This document shows positions 7,128 through 14,653 of a DNA stretch of 24,673 bases, piece after piece. The position numbers and the translations under genes were made by a program. Below the pieces are notes generated by a model, which saw only the letters and a list, made by a program, of their open reading frames with translations, was not told the DNA's origin and did no database searches. Source of the DNA: CAG-791 sp002390025 (lineage in GTDB: Bacteria > Bacillota > Clostridia > Lachnospirales > Lachnospiraceae); the NCBI GenBank assembly GCA_946543465.1, contig CAMNLR010000086.1, positions 1 through 24,673 on the forward strand. Direction: 5' to 3'. The first letter of the stretch is position 1; each line of letters starts with the position of its first letter.

Positions 7128-8117
7128 ATGAATGAAAATACACAGAAACTGACATTCGGAGCCCTGCTGGTCGCCATTTTCGGCGTGTTGCTCCTGCTCA
7201 ACCGCCAGACGGGCGGAATGCTGGAAGAAACCTTTATCTTTTTGTTCCCGATCCCGATGGTGGCATTTTCGGCGAGATACGGATGGAAGGACAGCTTGCC
7301 TGTCTTCGTGTGCACGGTGCTGATCTCCATAGTCTGCGGAATCTTTACTTCCGCCTTTTACGCTGTCACCCAGTCCTTCATCGGCGCAGTCTACGGAAGC
7401 TGTCTGCACGCAAAGCGGGATTCCAACAAGACCATGCTGCTGGTCATGGGACTGAGCGCCGTCTCAAATCTACTGAGCAGCATCGTTCTTGCCTCGCTGT
7501 TCGGCATCAATCTGCAGGAGGACATGCAGATGATGCAGACCATGATGCGCCAGGCGATCGAAAAAGCGGGTGTCAAAATGACAGCGCAGCAGATGCAGTC
7601 GATCGAACTGCTTCTGCAGACAGATACACTTTTGCGGATCTTCATTGTCTCCATGATTTTCATGGGTGTGGTGCAGGGCTTTATAGTCTGCCAGCTCAGC
7701 CTTCTAATCCTGCGCCGCCTGCGCTTCCAGATTCAGAAACCCGCTCCGATCACATCCTATTATCCGCCCCGCTGGACAGGGATCATTGCACTCATAGTTT
7801 TTGTGCTCTACGGTTCGACCATGGCCATGCCGGAGCTGACAGGCAGGCAGGAGATCATACGCGTGATCGGACAGATCGCAACCCTTTGCGCCTATATGTA
7901 CCTCCTGTGTTTCGGCTTTATAGCCATCCTGCTTCTGTTGCGGGCTTACGGCCCGGGCTCCAGACTTTTGAATGTTCTTATTGCACTGATGGGATTTTTT
8001 GTCTTTCCCCAGCTCTTCATGATTCTGGGCTGTGTCTACATCTCCACCGGATTTCATGACTGGGTAGTGGGAAAACTGGGCGAGCGTATCGCGCGTGAGC
8101 AGAAATACCGCAGGTGA
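7128..8117 (+). CDS. YybS-like integral membrane protein (DUF2232)
   Basis: This 329-aa protein has about eight hydrophobic segments (for example LTFGALLVAIFGVLLLL, FIFLFPIPMVAFSARYGW, LPVFVCTVLISIVCGIF, IFIVSMIFMGVVQGFIV and WTGIIALIVFVLYGS). The early FPIPMVAFSARYGW-like motif and overall pattern fit the YybS/DUF2232 family, polytopic proteins of unknown function in Bacillota, often compared with ECF-transporter S components. A soluble amphipathic insertion (LQEDMQMMQTMMRQAIEKAG) lies mid-protein. The ribosome binding site is weak because the upstream sequence is a purine repeat (AGAAAGAAGAAAGAC then ATG). The nitrilase start follows its stop by 31 nt, suggesting co-transcription. Confidence 0.75.
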   Translation: MNENTQKLTFGALLVAIFGVLLLLNRQTGGMLEETFIFLFPIPMVAFSARYGWKDSLPVFVCTVLISIVCGIFTSAFYAVTQSFIGAVYGSCLHAKRDSNKTMLLVMGLSAVSNLLSSIVLASLFGINLQEDMQMMQTMMRQAIEKAGVKMTAQQMQSIELLLQTDTLLRIFIVSMIFMGVVQGFIVCQLSLLILRRLRFQIQKPAPITSYYPPRWTGIIALIVFVLYGSTMAMPELTGRQEIIRVIGQIATLCAYMYLLCFGFIAILLLLRAYGPGSRLLNVLIALMGFFVFPQLFMILGCVYISTGFHDWVVGKLGERIAREQKYRR

Positions 8118-8148
8118 TTCGGGCAGACTGATTTTCAGGAGGAGAACA

Positions 8149-9006
8149 ATGAAAATGAAAACCGCCATTCTGCAGACAAAGGTCTTTGCGGAAAAGGAAA
8201 AAAATATCCGGCAGCTGGAGGAGATCCTTGCGTCGGGGAAGACGGAAGGGGCGGACCTCGTCACCCTGCCCGAAATGTTTGCCTGCCCCTACGAGACGGG
8301 AAATTTCCCCCTCTATGCGGAGGCTGAGGGAGGACCGTCCTGGCAGGCGCTCTCTGCCCTTGCAAAAAAATACGGTATCTACCTGTCTGCCGGCAGCATG
8401 CCGGAGCTTGTCCGCGCGGGAAACAGCAAAAGCAGTGACGGTAAGGATCGCGTGTATAATACGGCCTATGTATTCGGCCGCGACGGCAGACAGATCGGCA
8501 AGCACAGAAAGGCTCATCTGTTTGATATCAACGTCGAGGGAGGACAGAGCTTTAAAGAGTCGGATACACTTTCTCCGGGAGAATGGATCGGGTGTTTTGA
8601 TACGGAATTCGGAAAGATCGGTCTCTGTATCTGCTATGATTTCCGCTTCCCCGAGACTGCCCGCCTCATGGCGCTGGACGGCGCAAAGGTCATCCTGGTT
8701 CCCGCCGCCTTCAACATGACTACAGGGCCTGCCCACTGGGAACTCATGTTCCGCCAGCGCGCTGTTGAGAGCCAGTGCTATGTGATCGGCACCGCACCCG
8801 CCCGGGATCCGGACAGCAGCTATATTTCCTGGGGCCATTCCATAGCGGTGGATCCCTGGGGAACGATCCTCACGCAGATGGATGAAAAAGAGGGGATCCG
8901 GATCGTAGAGCTCGACCTCGACTATGCGGATAAGGTGCGCAGGGAGCTGCCGCTCCTGGCTCACCGAAGAACAGACCTCTACGAGTTGAAAAGGCTCAAG
9001 GGATAA
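8149..9006 (+). CDS. Carbon-nitrogen hydrolase, omega-amidase (NIT2)-like
   Basis: This 285-aa nitrilase-superfamily enzyme hydrolyses a C-N amide bond; the closest recognisable branch is NIT2/omega-amidase, which acts on alpha-ketoglutaramate or similar acids. The catalytic triad is visible: E42 in TLPEMFACPY, K121 in HRKAHLFDI, and C162 in CICYDFRFPE. AFNMTTGPAHWELMFRQRAVES and GHSIAVDPWG are standard for the branch. The start is ATG at 8149 with AGGAGG 5 nt upstream; the frame opens at 8095 but those residues overlap the preceding gene and look non-coding. A metabolite-repair role is known for the family; the actual substrate here is inferred. Confidence 0.9.
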   Translation: MKMKTAILQTKVFAEKEKNIRQLEEILASGKTEGADLVTLPEMFACPYETGNFPLYAEAEGGPSWQALSALAKKYGIYLSAGSMPELVRAGNSKSSDGKDRVYNTAYVFGRDGRQIGKHRKAHLFDINVEGGQSFKESDTLSPGEWIGCFDTEFGKIGLCICYDFRFPETARLMALDGAKVILVPAAFNMTTGPAHWELMFRQRAVESQCYVIGTAPARDPDSSYISWGHSIAVDPWGTILTQMDEKEGIRIVELDLDYADKVRRELPLLAHRRTDLYELKRLKG

Positions 9007-9069
9007 AGAGACGCGGCGGCAGCTGAAGCCGGGGCGGATGCAGCCCGGACGCCAAACTCCTGCCGCGGG

Positions 9070-9250
9070 TCCGCGGGGCTGAAAGGCCCGTTCCGAATCT
9101 GCGGGGCTGAAACGCCCGCTCCGGATCTGTGACGCTGTAACACCCGCCCCGGGTCTGTGAGGCTGTAACGCCCGCCCCGGGTCTGCGGGGCTGTAACGCC
9201 CGCCCCGGGTATGCGGGGCAGTAACGCCCGCTCCGGGTCTGCGGGGGGTG
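9070..9250. repeat. Six-unit 28-bp GC-rich tandem repeat
   Basis: Units start at 9070, 9098, 9126, 9154, 9182 and 9210, with a partial seventh at 9238. The consensus begins TCTGCGGGGCTGTAACGCCC and ends GCCCCGGG. Units 3-6 are closest to one another; units 1-2 are diverged, as in an array growing at its right end. Each unit can form a small GCGGG/CCCGC hairpin. The period is not a multiple of three, so long frames through it are fortuitous. It fills most of the nitrilase-MATE gap. Confidence 0.9.
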
Positions 9251-9262
9251 AAGAAGGAAAAA

Positions 9263-10663
9263 ATGAAAGAAAAAGAACGTCTCCAATATGAAAAGCTGGT
9301 GCTGACGCCGGTCGGAAAGCTGATTCCGGCCCTGGCAGTTCCGACGGTCATCAGTATGATGGTCACCATGATCTACAACCTGGTGGACGCCTATTTTGTC
9401 GGCAGACTGGGGACCAGTGCCAGTGCCGCGATCGGAATCGTGCTCGGGGTGCAGTCCATTATCCAGGCCTTCGGTTTTATGCTGGGGCACGGGGCGGGGA
9501 GCCTGATCAGCGTGCATCTGGGAAGGGCGGACAGGAAGACGGCAGACCGCCTGCTGTCCACGTCCTTCTTTACTGCCGCGGGATTCAGCCTTGTGCTGTC
9601 GGTTTTCTGCCTTTTTTTCCTGGGACCCCTGATGCGGCTGTTGGGAAGTACCGACACCATCCTTCCTTATTCCAGCAACTATGCGACTTATATTCTGATC
9701 TCGGGGCCTGCGCTGATGTGCAGCTGTGTCCTCAATAATGTCATGCGCTACGAAGGGAAGGCCATTCTTGCCATGGCGGGGCTGGTTGCCGGAGGCGTGC
9801 TGAATATGATCGGCGATCCGATCCTCATGTTCGGTCTGGGGCTGGGAATCGACGGGGCGGGTCTGTCGACTGCCGTCTCTCAGTACATCAGCTTCGGGAT
9901 CCTGCTCTATATGTTTCTGTCGGGCAGGACCATCACGCGGATTTCCATCCGCAACTATACGAGAGATATCAGGGAACTCTTCAGGATCCTCAGAGTGGGT
10001 TTTCCCAGTCTGATCCGCCAGATGCTCAACAGCATCGCGACCATGACGCTCAACAACTGCGCCATGCCCTACGGTGACGCGGCCATTGCCGCCATGTCGA
10101 TCGTGGGCCGCATTTCCATGTTTATCGGCTCCGCCATGATCGGGATCGGCCAGGGCTTTCAGCCGGTCTGTGCCTTTAACTACGGGGCAAAAAAATACAG
10201 CCGTGTGCGGGAGGCATTTTCCTTCACATTCCGGCTGGGAGCGGTCATACTGGGGACTTTGGGCATTCTGGGGATGATTGCGCCCGCTCCGGTCGTCCAC
10301 ATCTTCCGCGACGATCCAAGGGTCGTGGAGATCGGGGCTGTCGCGCTGCGCTTTCAGTGCGTCGCTGTCTTTTTCCAGGCCTTCAGCGTGACGGCCAACA
10401 TGATGTTCCAGAGTGTCGGCAGAAGCAGGGAAGCCTCTTTTCTGGCCACGCTGCGGAGCGGCCTCTTCTATGTACCTCTCCTGCTCATTCTCCCCCGCTT
10501 TGCGGGACTTTTGGGAATTCAGAGCGCCCAGATGTGGTCGGATATGCTGACAACTGCGGTCTGCATCCCCTTTGTCGTCAGTTTTTTCAAAGAGATTCCC
10601 AAGGAGGACCAGGTGGTGCAGATCGACCTTGAGTATCAGAAACTGACCGGCAGGAGGGCATAA
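9263..10663 (+). CDS. MATE family multidrug/sodium antiporter (MepA-like)
   Basis: This 466-aa protein is a MATE (MOP superfamily) efflux pump with about twelve membrane helices in two homologous halves. Typical segments are IPALAVPTVISMMVTMIYNLVDAYFVGRLGTSASAA at the N-terminus, GHGAGSLISVHLGR after TM2, and the second-half equivalent IGIGQGFQPVCAFNYGAKKYSRVREAF. Such pumps export cationic drugs or metabolites using sodium or proton gradients; the substrate cannot be read from sequence. ATG at 9263 has AAGGA 5 nt upstream and is preferred; GTG at 9248, inside the tandem repeat edge, is an alternative. The SbcD-like gene follows after 27 nt, so the two are probably co-transcribed. Confidence 0.92.
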   Translation: MKEKERLQYEKLVLTPVGKLIPALAVPTVISMMVTMIYNLVDAYFVGRLGTSASAAIGIVLGVQSIIQAFGFMLGHGAGSLISVHLGRADRKTADRLLSTSFFTAAGFSLVLSVFCLFFLGPLMRLLGSTDTILPYSSNYATYILISGPALMCSCVLNNVMRYEGKAILAMAGLVAGGVLNMIGDPILMFGLGLGIDGAGLSTAVSQYISFGILLYMFLSGRTITRISIRNYTRDIRELFRILRVGFPSLIRQMLNSIATMTLNNCAMPYGDAAIAAMSIVGRISMFIGSAMIGIGQGFQPVCAFNYGAKKYSRVREAFSFTFRLGAVILGTLGILGMIAPAPVVHIFRDDPRVVEIGAVALRFQCVAVFFQAFSVTANMMFQSVGRSREASFLATLRSGLFYVPLLLILPRFAGLLGIQSAQMWSDMLTTAVCIPFVVSFFKEIPKEDQVVQIDLEYQKLTGRRA

Positions 10664-10690
10664 AGAAAATTTGTCAATGGGAAGAGAACT

Positions 10691-11896
10691 ATGAAGCTGA
10701 TTCACTGTGCAGACCTGCATCTGGATTCAAAACTGCATACGCATCTGGACAGGGACCGCGCAAAACGCCGGCGGGATGAACTCCTGAATAACTTCGAGCG
10801 CCTTGCAGAATATGCTTCCCGGAAGGGGGTGGAGGCAGTCCTGATCGCGGGCGATCTCTTTGACCGGGACACGGTCTCCGCACTGGCAAAAAACACGGTG
10901 CTGTCCGTGATCAAGGCCCATCCGGATATCCGCTTTTATTATCTGCGGGGAAATCATGATACCGGAGACTGTCTGGGAACGAAGGAGTCCGGCAGCGGCG
11001 CAGCGCCGGCCAATCTCTTCCTGTTCGGAAACCGCTGGAAGACTTATCGCGAGGGGGAGAAGGGGAGAATCGCCATCACAGGCATGGAACTGACCCGGGA
11101 AAACAGCGCCGGGGCTCCGGCCTCACTGCGGACCGATCCCGCCTGCTTTAATATCGTCATGCTTCACGGGCAGGAGACAGGAGGACGTCCGGCCTCTGCG
11201 GAGGGACTGCCGCCCGGAACCGCTTACGGGCGGCATTTCGAGCAGACCTTTTCCGCAAAAGGCGAAAAAGAGGAGAAGGGCGGCGGTTATGCGGGTGTCA
11301 TCAGCATTCCCGCGCTGCGGGGCAGAAACATCGATTATCTTGCCCTCGGGCATATCCACGCCTGCAAAAAGGCGCCGCTGGACAGCCGGGGAATCTACTG
11401 TTATCCGGGATGTCTGGAGGGACGGGGGTTCGACGAGAGCGGTCCCCGCGGATTTGCCATGCTGGAGATCGATGAAGACAGGAGGACGATGACACATCGT
11501 TTTGTCCCTTTTGCACAGCGCACTCTGTACGCTGTGCGGGCGGATGTGACGGGATGCATGTCGACGGCGCAGATGAAGGACATGGCTGAGAATGCCCTGC
11601 GGGCAGCGGGATGCACTTCAAGAGATATGGCGGACGTGACCCTGTGCGGAGAGCTGGAGGTGGACTGCGAGAAGGACCTGGGCTATCTCCGCACGGTCCT
11701 CGAATCGGAATTTTTCTTTGCCCGCCTTCGCGACGCAACCAGGCTCTGTCTCAATGTTGAGGATTACCTGTATGACGAATCCCTGCGCGGGGAGTTCGTC
11801 CGTCTGGTCATGGCGGATCCCTCGATCCGTTCTCAGGACAGAACGGAGGTGATCCGCTGCGGCTTCAGGGCCATGGACGGAGAGGAACTTGTGTGA
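10691..11896 (+). CDS. SbcD/YhaO-type DNA repair metallophosphoesterase
   Basis: This 401-aa calcineurin-like nuclease resembles the Mre11/SbcD/YhaO subunit that works with an SbcC/Rad50/YhaN-type ATPase on DNA ends. All five metal-binding motifs are present: CADLHLDS (D8, H10), IAGDLFDRDT, YYLRGNHD, NIVMLHGQE and LALGHIHACKK. The C-terminal half (about residues 270-401) is the accessory or capping region. A weak GGGAAGAG site precedes the ATG. It sits behind the MATE gene rather than beside its expected ATPase partner, which lies 8.9 kb downstream after the TIR/RyR genes. It converges with the lysozyme gene, 18 bp away, with no obvious terminator between. Confidence 0.9.
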   Translation: MKLIHCADLHLDSKLHTHLDRDRAKRRRDELLNNFERLAEYASRKGVEAVLIAGDLFDRDTVSALAKNTVLSVIKAHPDIRFYYLRGNHDTGDCLGTKESGSGAAPANLFLFGNRWKTYREGEKGRIAITGMELTRENSAGAPASLRTDPACFNIVMLHGQETGGRPASAEGLPPGTAYGRHFEQTFSAKGEKEEKGGGYAGVISIPALRGRNIDYLALGHIHACKKAPLDSRGIYCYPGCLEGRGFDESGPRGFAMLEIDEDRRTMTHRFVPFAQRTLYAVRADVTGCMSTAQMKDMAENALRAAGCTSRDMADVTLCGELEVDCEKDLGYLRTVLESEFFFARLRDATRLCLNVEDYLYDESLRGEFVRLVMADPSIRSQDRTEVIRCGFRAMDGEELV

Positions 11897-11914
11897 CAGG
11901 AAATCTGCGCCGGA

Positions 11915-13045
11915 TCATTTTTCCCGCAGCCACAGGTTGAGATCTACAAAACCCTCTATTCCCGGGACGGTCCCTTCATTGGTGTACTGCCACCAGGTGA
12001 AGTGATAGGGCGTCTGGGGAAGGGGCTCGTAATCCGCATACCAGATGTCGTGAGCATTCATGGTGTCTGCGTCAAAATACTTGTGTTCCCAGGGAAGATT
12101 TGAATAAATATCCGCTTTGCAGGAGGAGGAAGACTCGACCGTCCCGCAAAAGGCGGCTGTGTTGAGTGCGATCTGGTCCCGGCTGATCTCGTTGGCGCGG
12201 CCCCAATCGTCCCTGATGGTTTCCGGGTCATACATGAGGGGAAGGTCCGGTTCTATGCCGGATTCCCGGATGACGCTGAGAGCGAGTTCGGCTTCCTCGG
12301 CGGCTTCTTTCTCGTTCAGGGCCTGGGAGAAGAAGTAGGTGCCCACGTACAGCCCCGCAGCTTTGGCTGCCTGCAGGTTCTGTACGGCCATGGAGTCCCG
12401 GACAAGAGTGCCTGCTTCTCCATAGCCCCGGTAACCCACCCGGATGAAGGCGAAGCGATAGCCCGCATCAGCTACTGCCTGCCAGTCGATAGTTCCCTGG
12501 TGTTCGGAGACATCTATTCCCTGCAGATATTCCAGATCTCCCAGGTAGGTGATCTGCTGAGGATTGTCGTCGTCATAAGTGAAGAGGTCTGCGTCATAGG
12601 CGGTTTCTCTCACTGCAGGATCGACATCCATGGTGTGCCACTCCTCCCAGGCGTCGATATATTTGAGCTTCCGGGGAGCGGGAGCCTGGGCTTTATCATG
12701 GGACACAGTTTTCGTGCTTTCTGCGGAAGCTTTCTCCGCGGCAGTTTCTGTCTCCTCAGCCTGCTTTGCTGTTGCGGAGGATTCAACGGAAGAAGCTTGA
12801 GCGGAAGAGGCTTGAACAGAAGAGGCTGCATCGGAAGCTGCCTCGGCGGCAGCGGCTTCGGCAGCAGGAGCTTTATCGACGGCCGGCCCGGCGGGCCCGG
12901 TTGAAGAGGCGGCTGCAGAATCAGCCGCCGCGTCTTTGCCGGCGGAGATGTGTCCGGATATTTCCGCATCATTTTGTGCCGGTGCTCTGCCGCATCCGGC
13001 GACAGAGATCACGATCAGACAGATGTACAGGAGAATGGTTTTCAC
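11915..13045 (-). CDS. Lipoprotein with GH25 (lysozyme-type muramidase) domain
   Basis: This 376-aa cell-surface protein is predicted to cleave the beta-1,4 MurNAc-GlcNAc bond of peptidoglycan. A lipoprotein signal ends in VISVAGC with lipidated C18. A low-complexity Ala/Ser/Glu linker covers about residues 25-120. The GH25 domain starts at GIDVSEHQG with D178, and LPLMYDPET gives D273 and E275, matching the D..DxE catalytic arrangement; NEISRDQIALNTAAFC and the WQYTNEGTVPGIEGFVDLNLW tail are typical. The start is GTG at 13045, 6 nt after GGAGG. The host-wall remodelling role is inferred. Its promoter is placed within the 20-bp repeats near 13202-13241. Confidence 0.88.
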   Translation of the reverse strand: MKTILLYICLIVISVAGCGRAPAQNDAEISGHISAGKDAAADSAAASSTGPAGPAVDKAPAAEAAAAEAASDAASSVQASSAQASSVESSATAKQAEETETAAEKASAESTKTVSHDKAQAPAPRKLKYIDAWEEWHTMDVDPAVRETAYDADLFTYDDDNPQQITYLGDLEYLQGIDVSEHQGTIDWQAVADAGYRFAFIRVGYRGYGEAGTLVRDSMAVQNLQAAKAAGLYVGTYFFSQALNEKEAAEEAELALSVIRESGIEPDLPLMYDPETIRDDWGRANEISRDQIALNTAAFCGTVESSSSCKADIYSNLPWEHKYFDADTMNAHDIWYADYEPLPQTPYHFTWWQYTNEGTVPGIEGFVDLNLWLREK

Positions 13046-13085
13046 AGAGGACCTCCTTTATTCAAGGCTCGCACGCGCGGTGCAA

Positions 13086-13138
13086 CCGACACACCTTCGG
13101 TGTGTCGGAGCGTTCATCTTAAGCGGGGGTCTTCCCCC
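13086..13138. other. Two GC-rich hairpins in the lysozyme 5' leader
   Basis: CCGACACACC (13086-13095) and GGTGTGTCGG (13099-13108) form a perfect 10-bp stem with a 3-nt loop. GGGGG (13125-13129) and CCCCC (13134-13138) form a second small stem. Both lie between the lysozyme promoter and start, so they would be part of its mRNA leader on the minus strand. No T-run follows on either strand. Confidence 0.65.
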
Positions 13139-13201
13139 AATGAGATAAAGCGGAGCCTGTTTACAGGTTACAGATTAATCATAGATGTGCAGGAGCTTCT
13201 T

Positions 13202-13241
13202 CGCAATACAATGATACAAAGCGCAATACTATGATACAAAG
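13202..13241 (-). promoter_or_regulatory. 20-bp direct repeat containing the probable lysozyme promoter
   Basis: CGCAATACAATGATACAAAG (13202-13221) is repeated at 13222-13241 with one change. Read leftward, the second copy supplies TTGTAT (13234-13239) and the first supplies TATCAT (13211-13216) with a 17-nt spacer. The duplication thus appears to create, or at least frame, a sigma-A-like promoter about 165 bp upstream of the lysozyme start. Confidence 0.5.
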
Positions 13242-13262
13242 CGCACATATGTACAGAAAGAT

Positions 13263-13303
13263 CCCCCGAAGGCATTTCATCAGACAGCCTTCGGGGGGTT
13301 TTT
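13263..13303 (+). terminator. Rho-independent terminator (rightward)
   Basis: CCCCCGAAGGC (13263-13273) pairs with GCCTTCGGGGG (13287-13297) around a 13-nt loop. GTTTTT follows on the plus strand. On the minus strand no comparable T-run follows. No rightward gene lies directly upstream, so it may stop antisense or read-through transcription, or belong to an older gene arrangement. Confidence 0.8.
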
Positions 13304-13344
13304 ATGACGATTTTTTCATAAGGATCTGCTCATAAGGAATAGGA

Positions 13345-13410
13345 GACCTGATCAGGGCCCTTATGAAACCTGATCAGGGTCTTTATGTGATCATATCAGG
13401 GTCTTCCCCG
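13345..13410. repeat. Three 22-bp tandem repeats with palindromic CCTGATCAGG
   Basis: Units start at 13345, 13367 and 13389. The first two contain the palindrome CCTGATCAGGG followed by a TTATG-type end, and the third is degenerate (CATATCAGGGTCTT). They sit just after the stop codon of the first RyR gene, which is read leftward, so they would form its 3' untranslated region. Confidence 0.7.
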
Positions 13411-13412
13411 GC

Positions 13413-13700
13413 TCAGGCGGAATCTTTTTCGATACGATAGCCGAGGGCAATGATCATCTTGATGGTTTCCAGAACCATGGAGCGGTCATATTCTTTTTCG
13501 ATTTCCGGCAGGTCCTGGTAGGCAATCAGGCAGGGGGAAGTCTTTTTTTTGTCATCGCGGGCAGGACCCCATTTCCAGCCTTGGTCTATACGCCGGCGTC
13601 CCCATACATCGTGTATGTTTTCAGAGATCGTTTCGGTCAGGACTGTCAGTTCCGGGGTGAGAAAAATCGTTCCGGTATCTACGGGACGAGGATCGTACAT
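13413..13700 (-). CDS. Small stand-alone RyR-domain protein, copy 1
   Basis: This 95-aa protein is almost entirely one RyR (ryanodine-receptor repeat) domain. The pattern ISENIHDVWGRRRIDQGWKWGPARDD, then LIAYQDLPEIEKEYDRSMVLETIKMIIALGY, matches the family's H-x-x-W, GW-x-(W/Y)G and L-x-x-x-E-K-x-x-DR signatures. RyR domains in prokaryotes are proposed ligand sensors in nucleotide-linked conflict systems. No signal peptide or membrane segment is visible, so it is probably cytoplasmic. The start is set by AAAGGAG about 8 nt upstream of ATG; the frame stays open to 13778 but the extra residues are not supported. It is about 53/95 identical (hand alignment, no gaps) to the next gene. Confidence 0.85.
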   Translation of the reverse strand: MYDPRPVDTGTIFLTPELTVLTETISENIHDVWGRRRIDQGWKWGPARDDKKKTSPCLIAYQDLPEIEKEYDRSMVLETIKMIIALGYRIEKDSA

Positions 13701-13751
13701 GTAAATCTCCTTTATCTTTACGCACCTGCAGATACAGGCGGGTTCGGATCT

Positions 13752-13905
13752 TGTACCAAAGAGGGATATCAATGTCATCGCACAGTATGCAGAACCGTCA
13801 GATATAGTCTTTCCGTCACAGGTAGTGTAAGTCCGTCTGCGTCTGCCTGCCGGAACAGGCGGGTAAGGTTACACGCGTCAGACATTGATATCCCTCTTCG
13901 GTACA
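13752..13905. repeat. 24-25-bp inverted repeat between the two RyR genes
   Basis: The arm at 13753-13776 (begins GTACCAAAGAGGGATATC) and the arm at 13881-13904 (ends GGGATATC-complement then CGGTAC) are complementary with one mismatch. One further T/A pair extends each end. They enclose 104 bp containing a smaller GCCTG/CAGGC hairpin. The layout would suit a MITE-like element with terminal inverted repeats or a long structured RNA. No clear target-site duplication is seen. Confidence 0.75.
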
Positions 13906-13934
13906 GTGTCGGGTTCATAAGAGAGCCGCAGCTG

Positions 13935-14222
13935 CTACACGGCATTTTTTTCGATTTTATAGCCTTTGCTCAGGATCAGGCGGATGGTCTGGAGGACCAG
14001 GCTCCTGTCGTCGTCCTTTTCCATTTCGGACAGTTGACTGTAGGGAACCAGTCTGGGATTTGTGCGGTGCAGATCACTGCGCTCCGAGCCCCATACCCAT
14101 CCTTCATCCAGACGTTTCCGTCCCCAGAGATCGTGGATGCTCTCGGAGATGTCTTCTGTGAGAACAGTCAGTTCGGAGGAGAGATAAATGGTGTCGCTTT
14201 CGTAGGGATGAGGATCGTACAT
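13935..14222 (-). CDS. Small stand-alone RyR-domain protein, copy 2
   Basis: This second 95-aa RyR-domain protein has the same length and layout as copy 1. Key parts are ISESIHDLWGRKRLDEGWVWGSERSD and LVPYSQLSEMEKDDDRSLVLQTIRLILSKGYKIEK. The N-terminal MYDP-P and ELTVLTE segments are shared by both copies and appear specific to this pair. GAAGGAGG lies about 7 nt before ATG. It is divergent from the TIR operon, with a roughly 430-bp AT-rich spacer, and lies upstream of copy 1 on the same strand, so the two may be transcribed together through the inverted repeat. A tandem gene duplication followed by divergence is the simplest origin. Confidence 0.86.
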   Translation of the reverse strand: MYDPHPYESDTIYLSSELTVLTEDISESIHDLWGRKRLDEGWVWGSERSDLHRTNPRLVPYSQLSEMEKDDDRSLVLQTIRLILSKGYKIEKNAV

Positions 14223-14570
14223 AATGAACCTCCTTCTGTTACTGGATGAGGATTACAGAACGGCCTGTGCCGGACTGGGGACAGGGGCGGCAGGAAATGA
14301 TCCGCCGGGTGCGGGGCAGTCCCGCTGTTTTATTCTGATGAAAGTATAACTGTCCTGTTGTTAACACAAAAGTGATTTTCCTTAACAAAAAGAGCGGCCA
14401 ATTAACAAGTCATGCAGCAATAGGGCCCGGTGCGGATCGGGCTGTGGAAAAGAGTCTGTTTATTCCTTTTTCATATGGTGGAATGGTTAAAAATATGTTA
14501 ATCTTAAGTTTGAAATGCTTAATAATAAAAATGCCGTTTTTAATTTGAGGGGAATCGCTATATACACTTA
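14223..14570. promoter_or_regulatory. Divergent intergenic region with spaced TTAACA boxes
   Basis: This AT-rich spacer separates the leftward RyR gene from the rightward TIR operon and must hold both promoters. On the minus strand TATACT (near 14344) is a candidate -10 for the RyR gene. TTAACA occurs at 14361, 14382 and 14402, spaced 21 and 20 bp, close to two helical turns each. Further TTAA motifs lie at 14480-14525. A confident promoter for the TIR operon was not found. No gene is seen. Confidence 0.45.
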
Positions 14571-14637
14571 CGCAGCAGGTGTTTGCGCCGCACGAGGGCG
14601 CAAGGGCGCAAAGGCGCAAAGGCGCAGGGGTGCTGCG
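14571..14637 (+). repeat. Four 8-bp GGCGCA repeats within a nested hairpin before the TIR gene
   Basis: Units AGGGCGCA, AGGGCGCA, AAGGCGCA, AAGGCGCA run from 14595 to 14626. TTGCGCC upstream (14583-14589) can pair with the GGCGCAA of several of the units in turn. The whole is enclosed by CGCAGCA (14571-14577) and TGCTGCG (14631-14637). The structure ends 17 nt before the start codon and close to the GAGGTG ribosome binding site, so repeat number could affect expression. Confidence 0.6.
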
Positions 14638-14653
14638 GCATTTAGAGGTGAGT

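Noticed and set aside
9070..9250. 28-bp repeats as a CRISPR array
   Set aside because: The units are contiguous with no unique spacers and no cas genes are near.
8996..10720. 574-codon open frame on the minus strand opposite the MATE gene
   Set aside because: It is a shadow of the MATE gene and the 28-bp repeat, with a His/Gln/Arg-rich product lacking any domain; the plus-strand MATE protein is clear.
14579..14653. Upstream start for the TIR protein
   Set aside because: The extra residues come from the 8-bp repeat tract; GAGGTG before ATG 14654 and the TIR N-terminus set the start.
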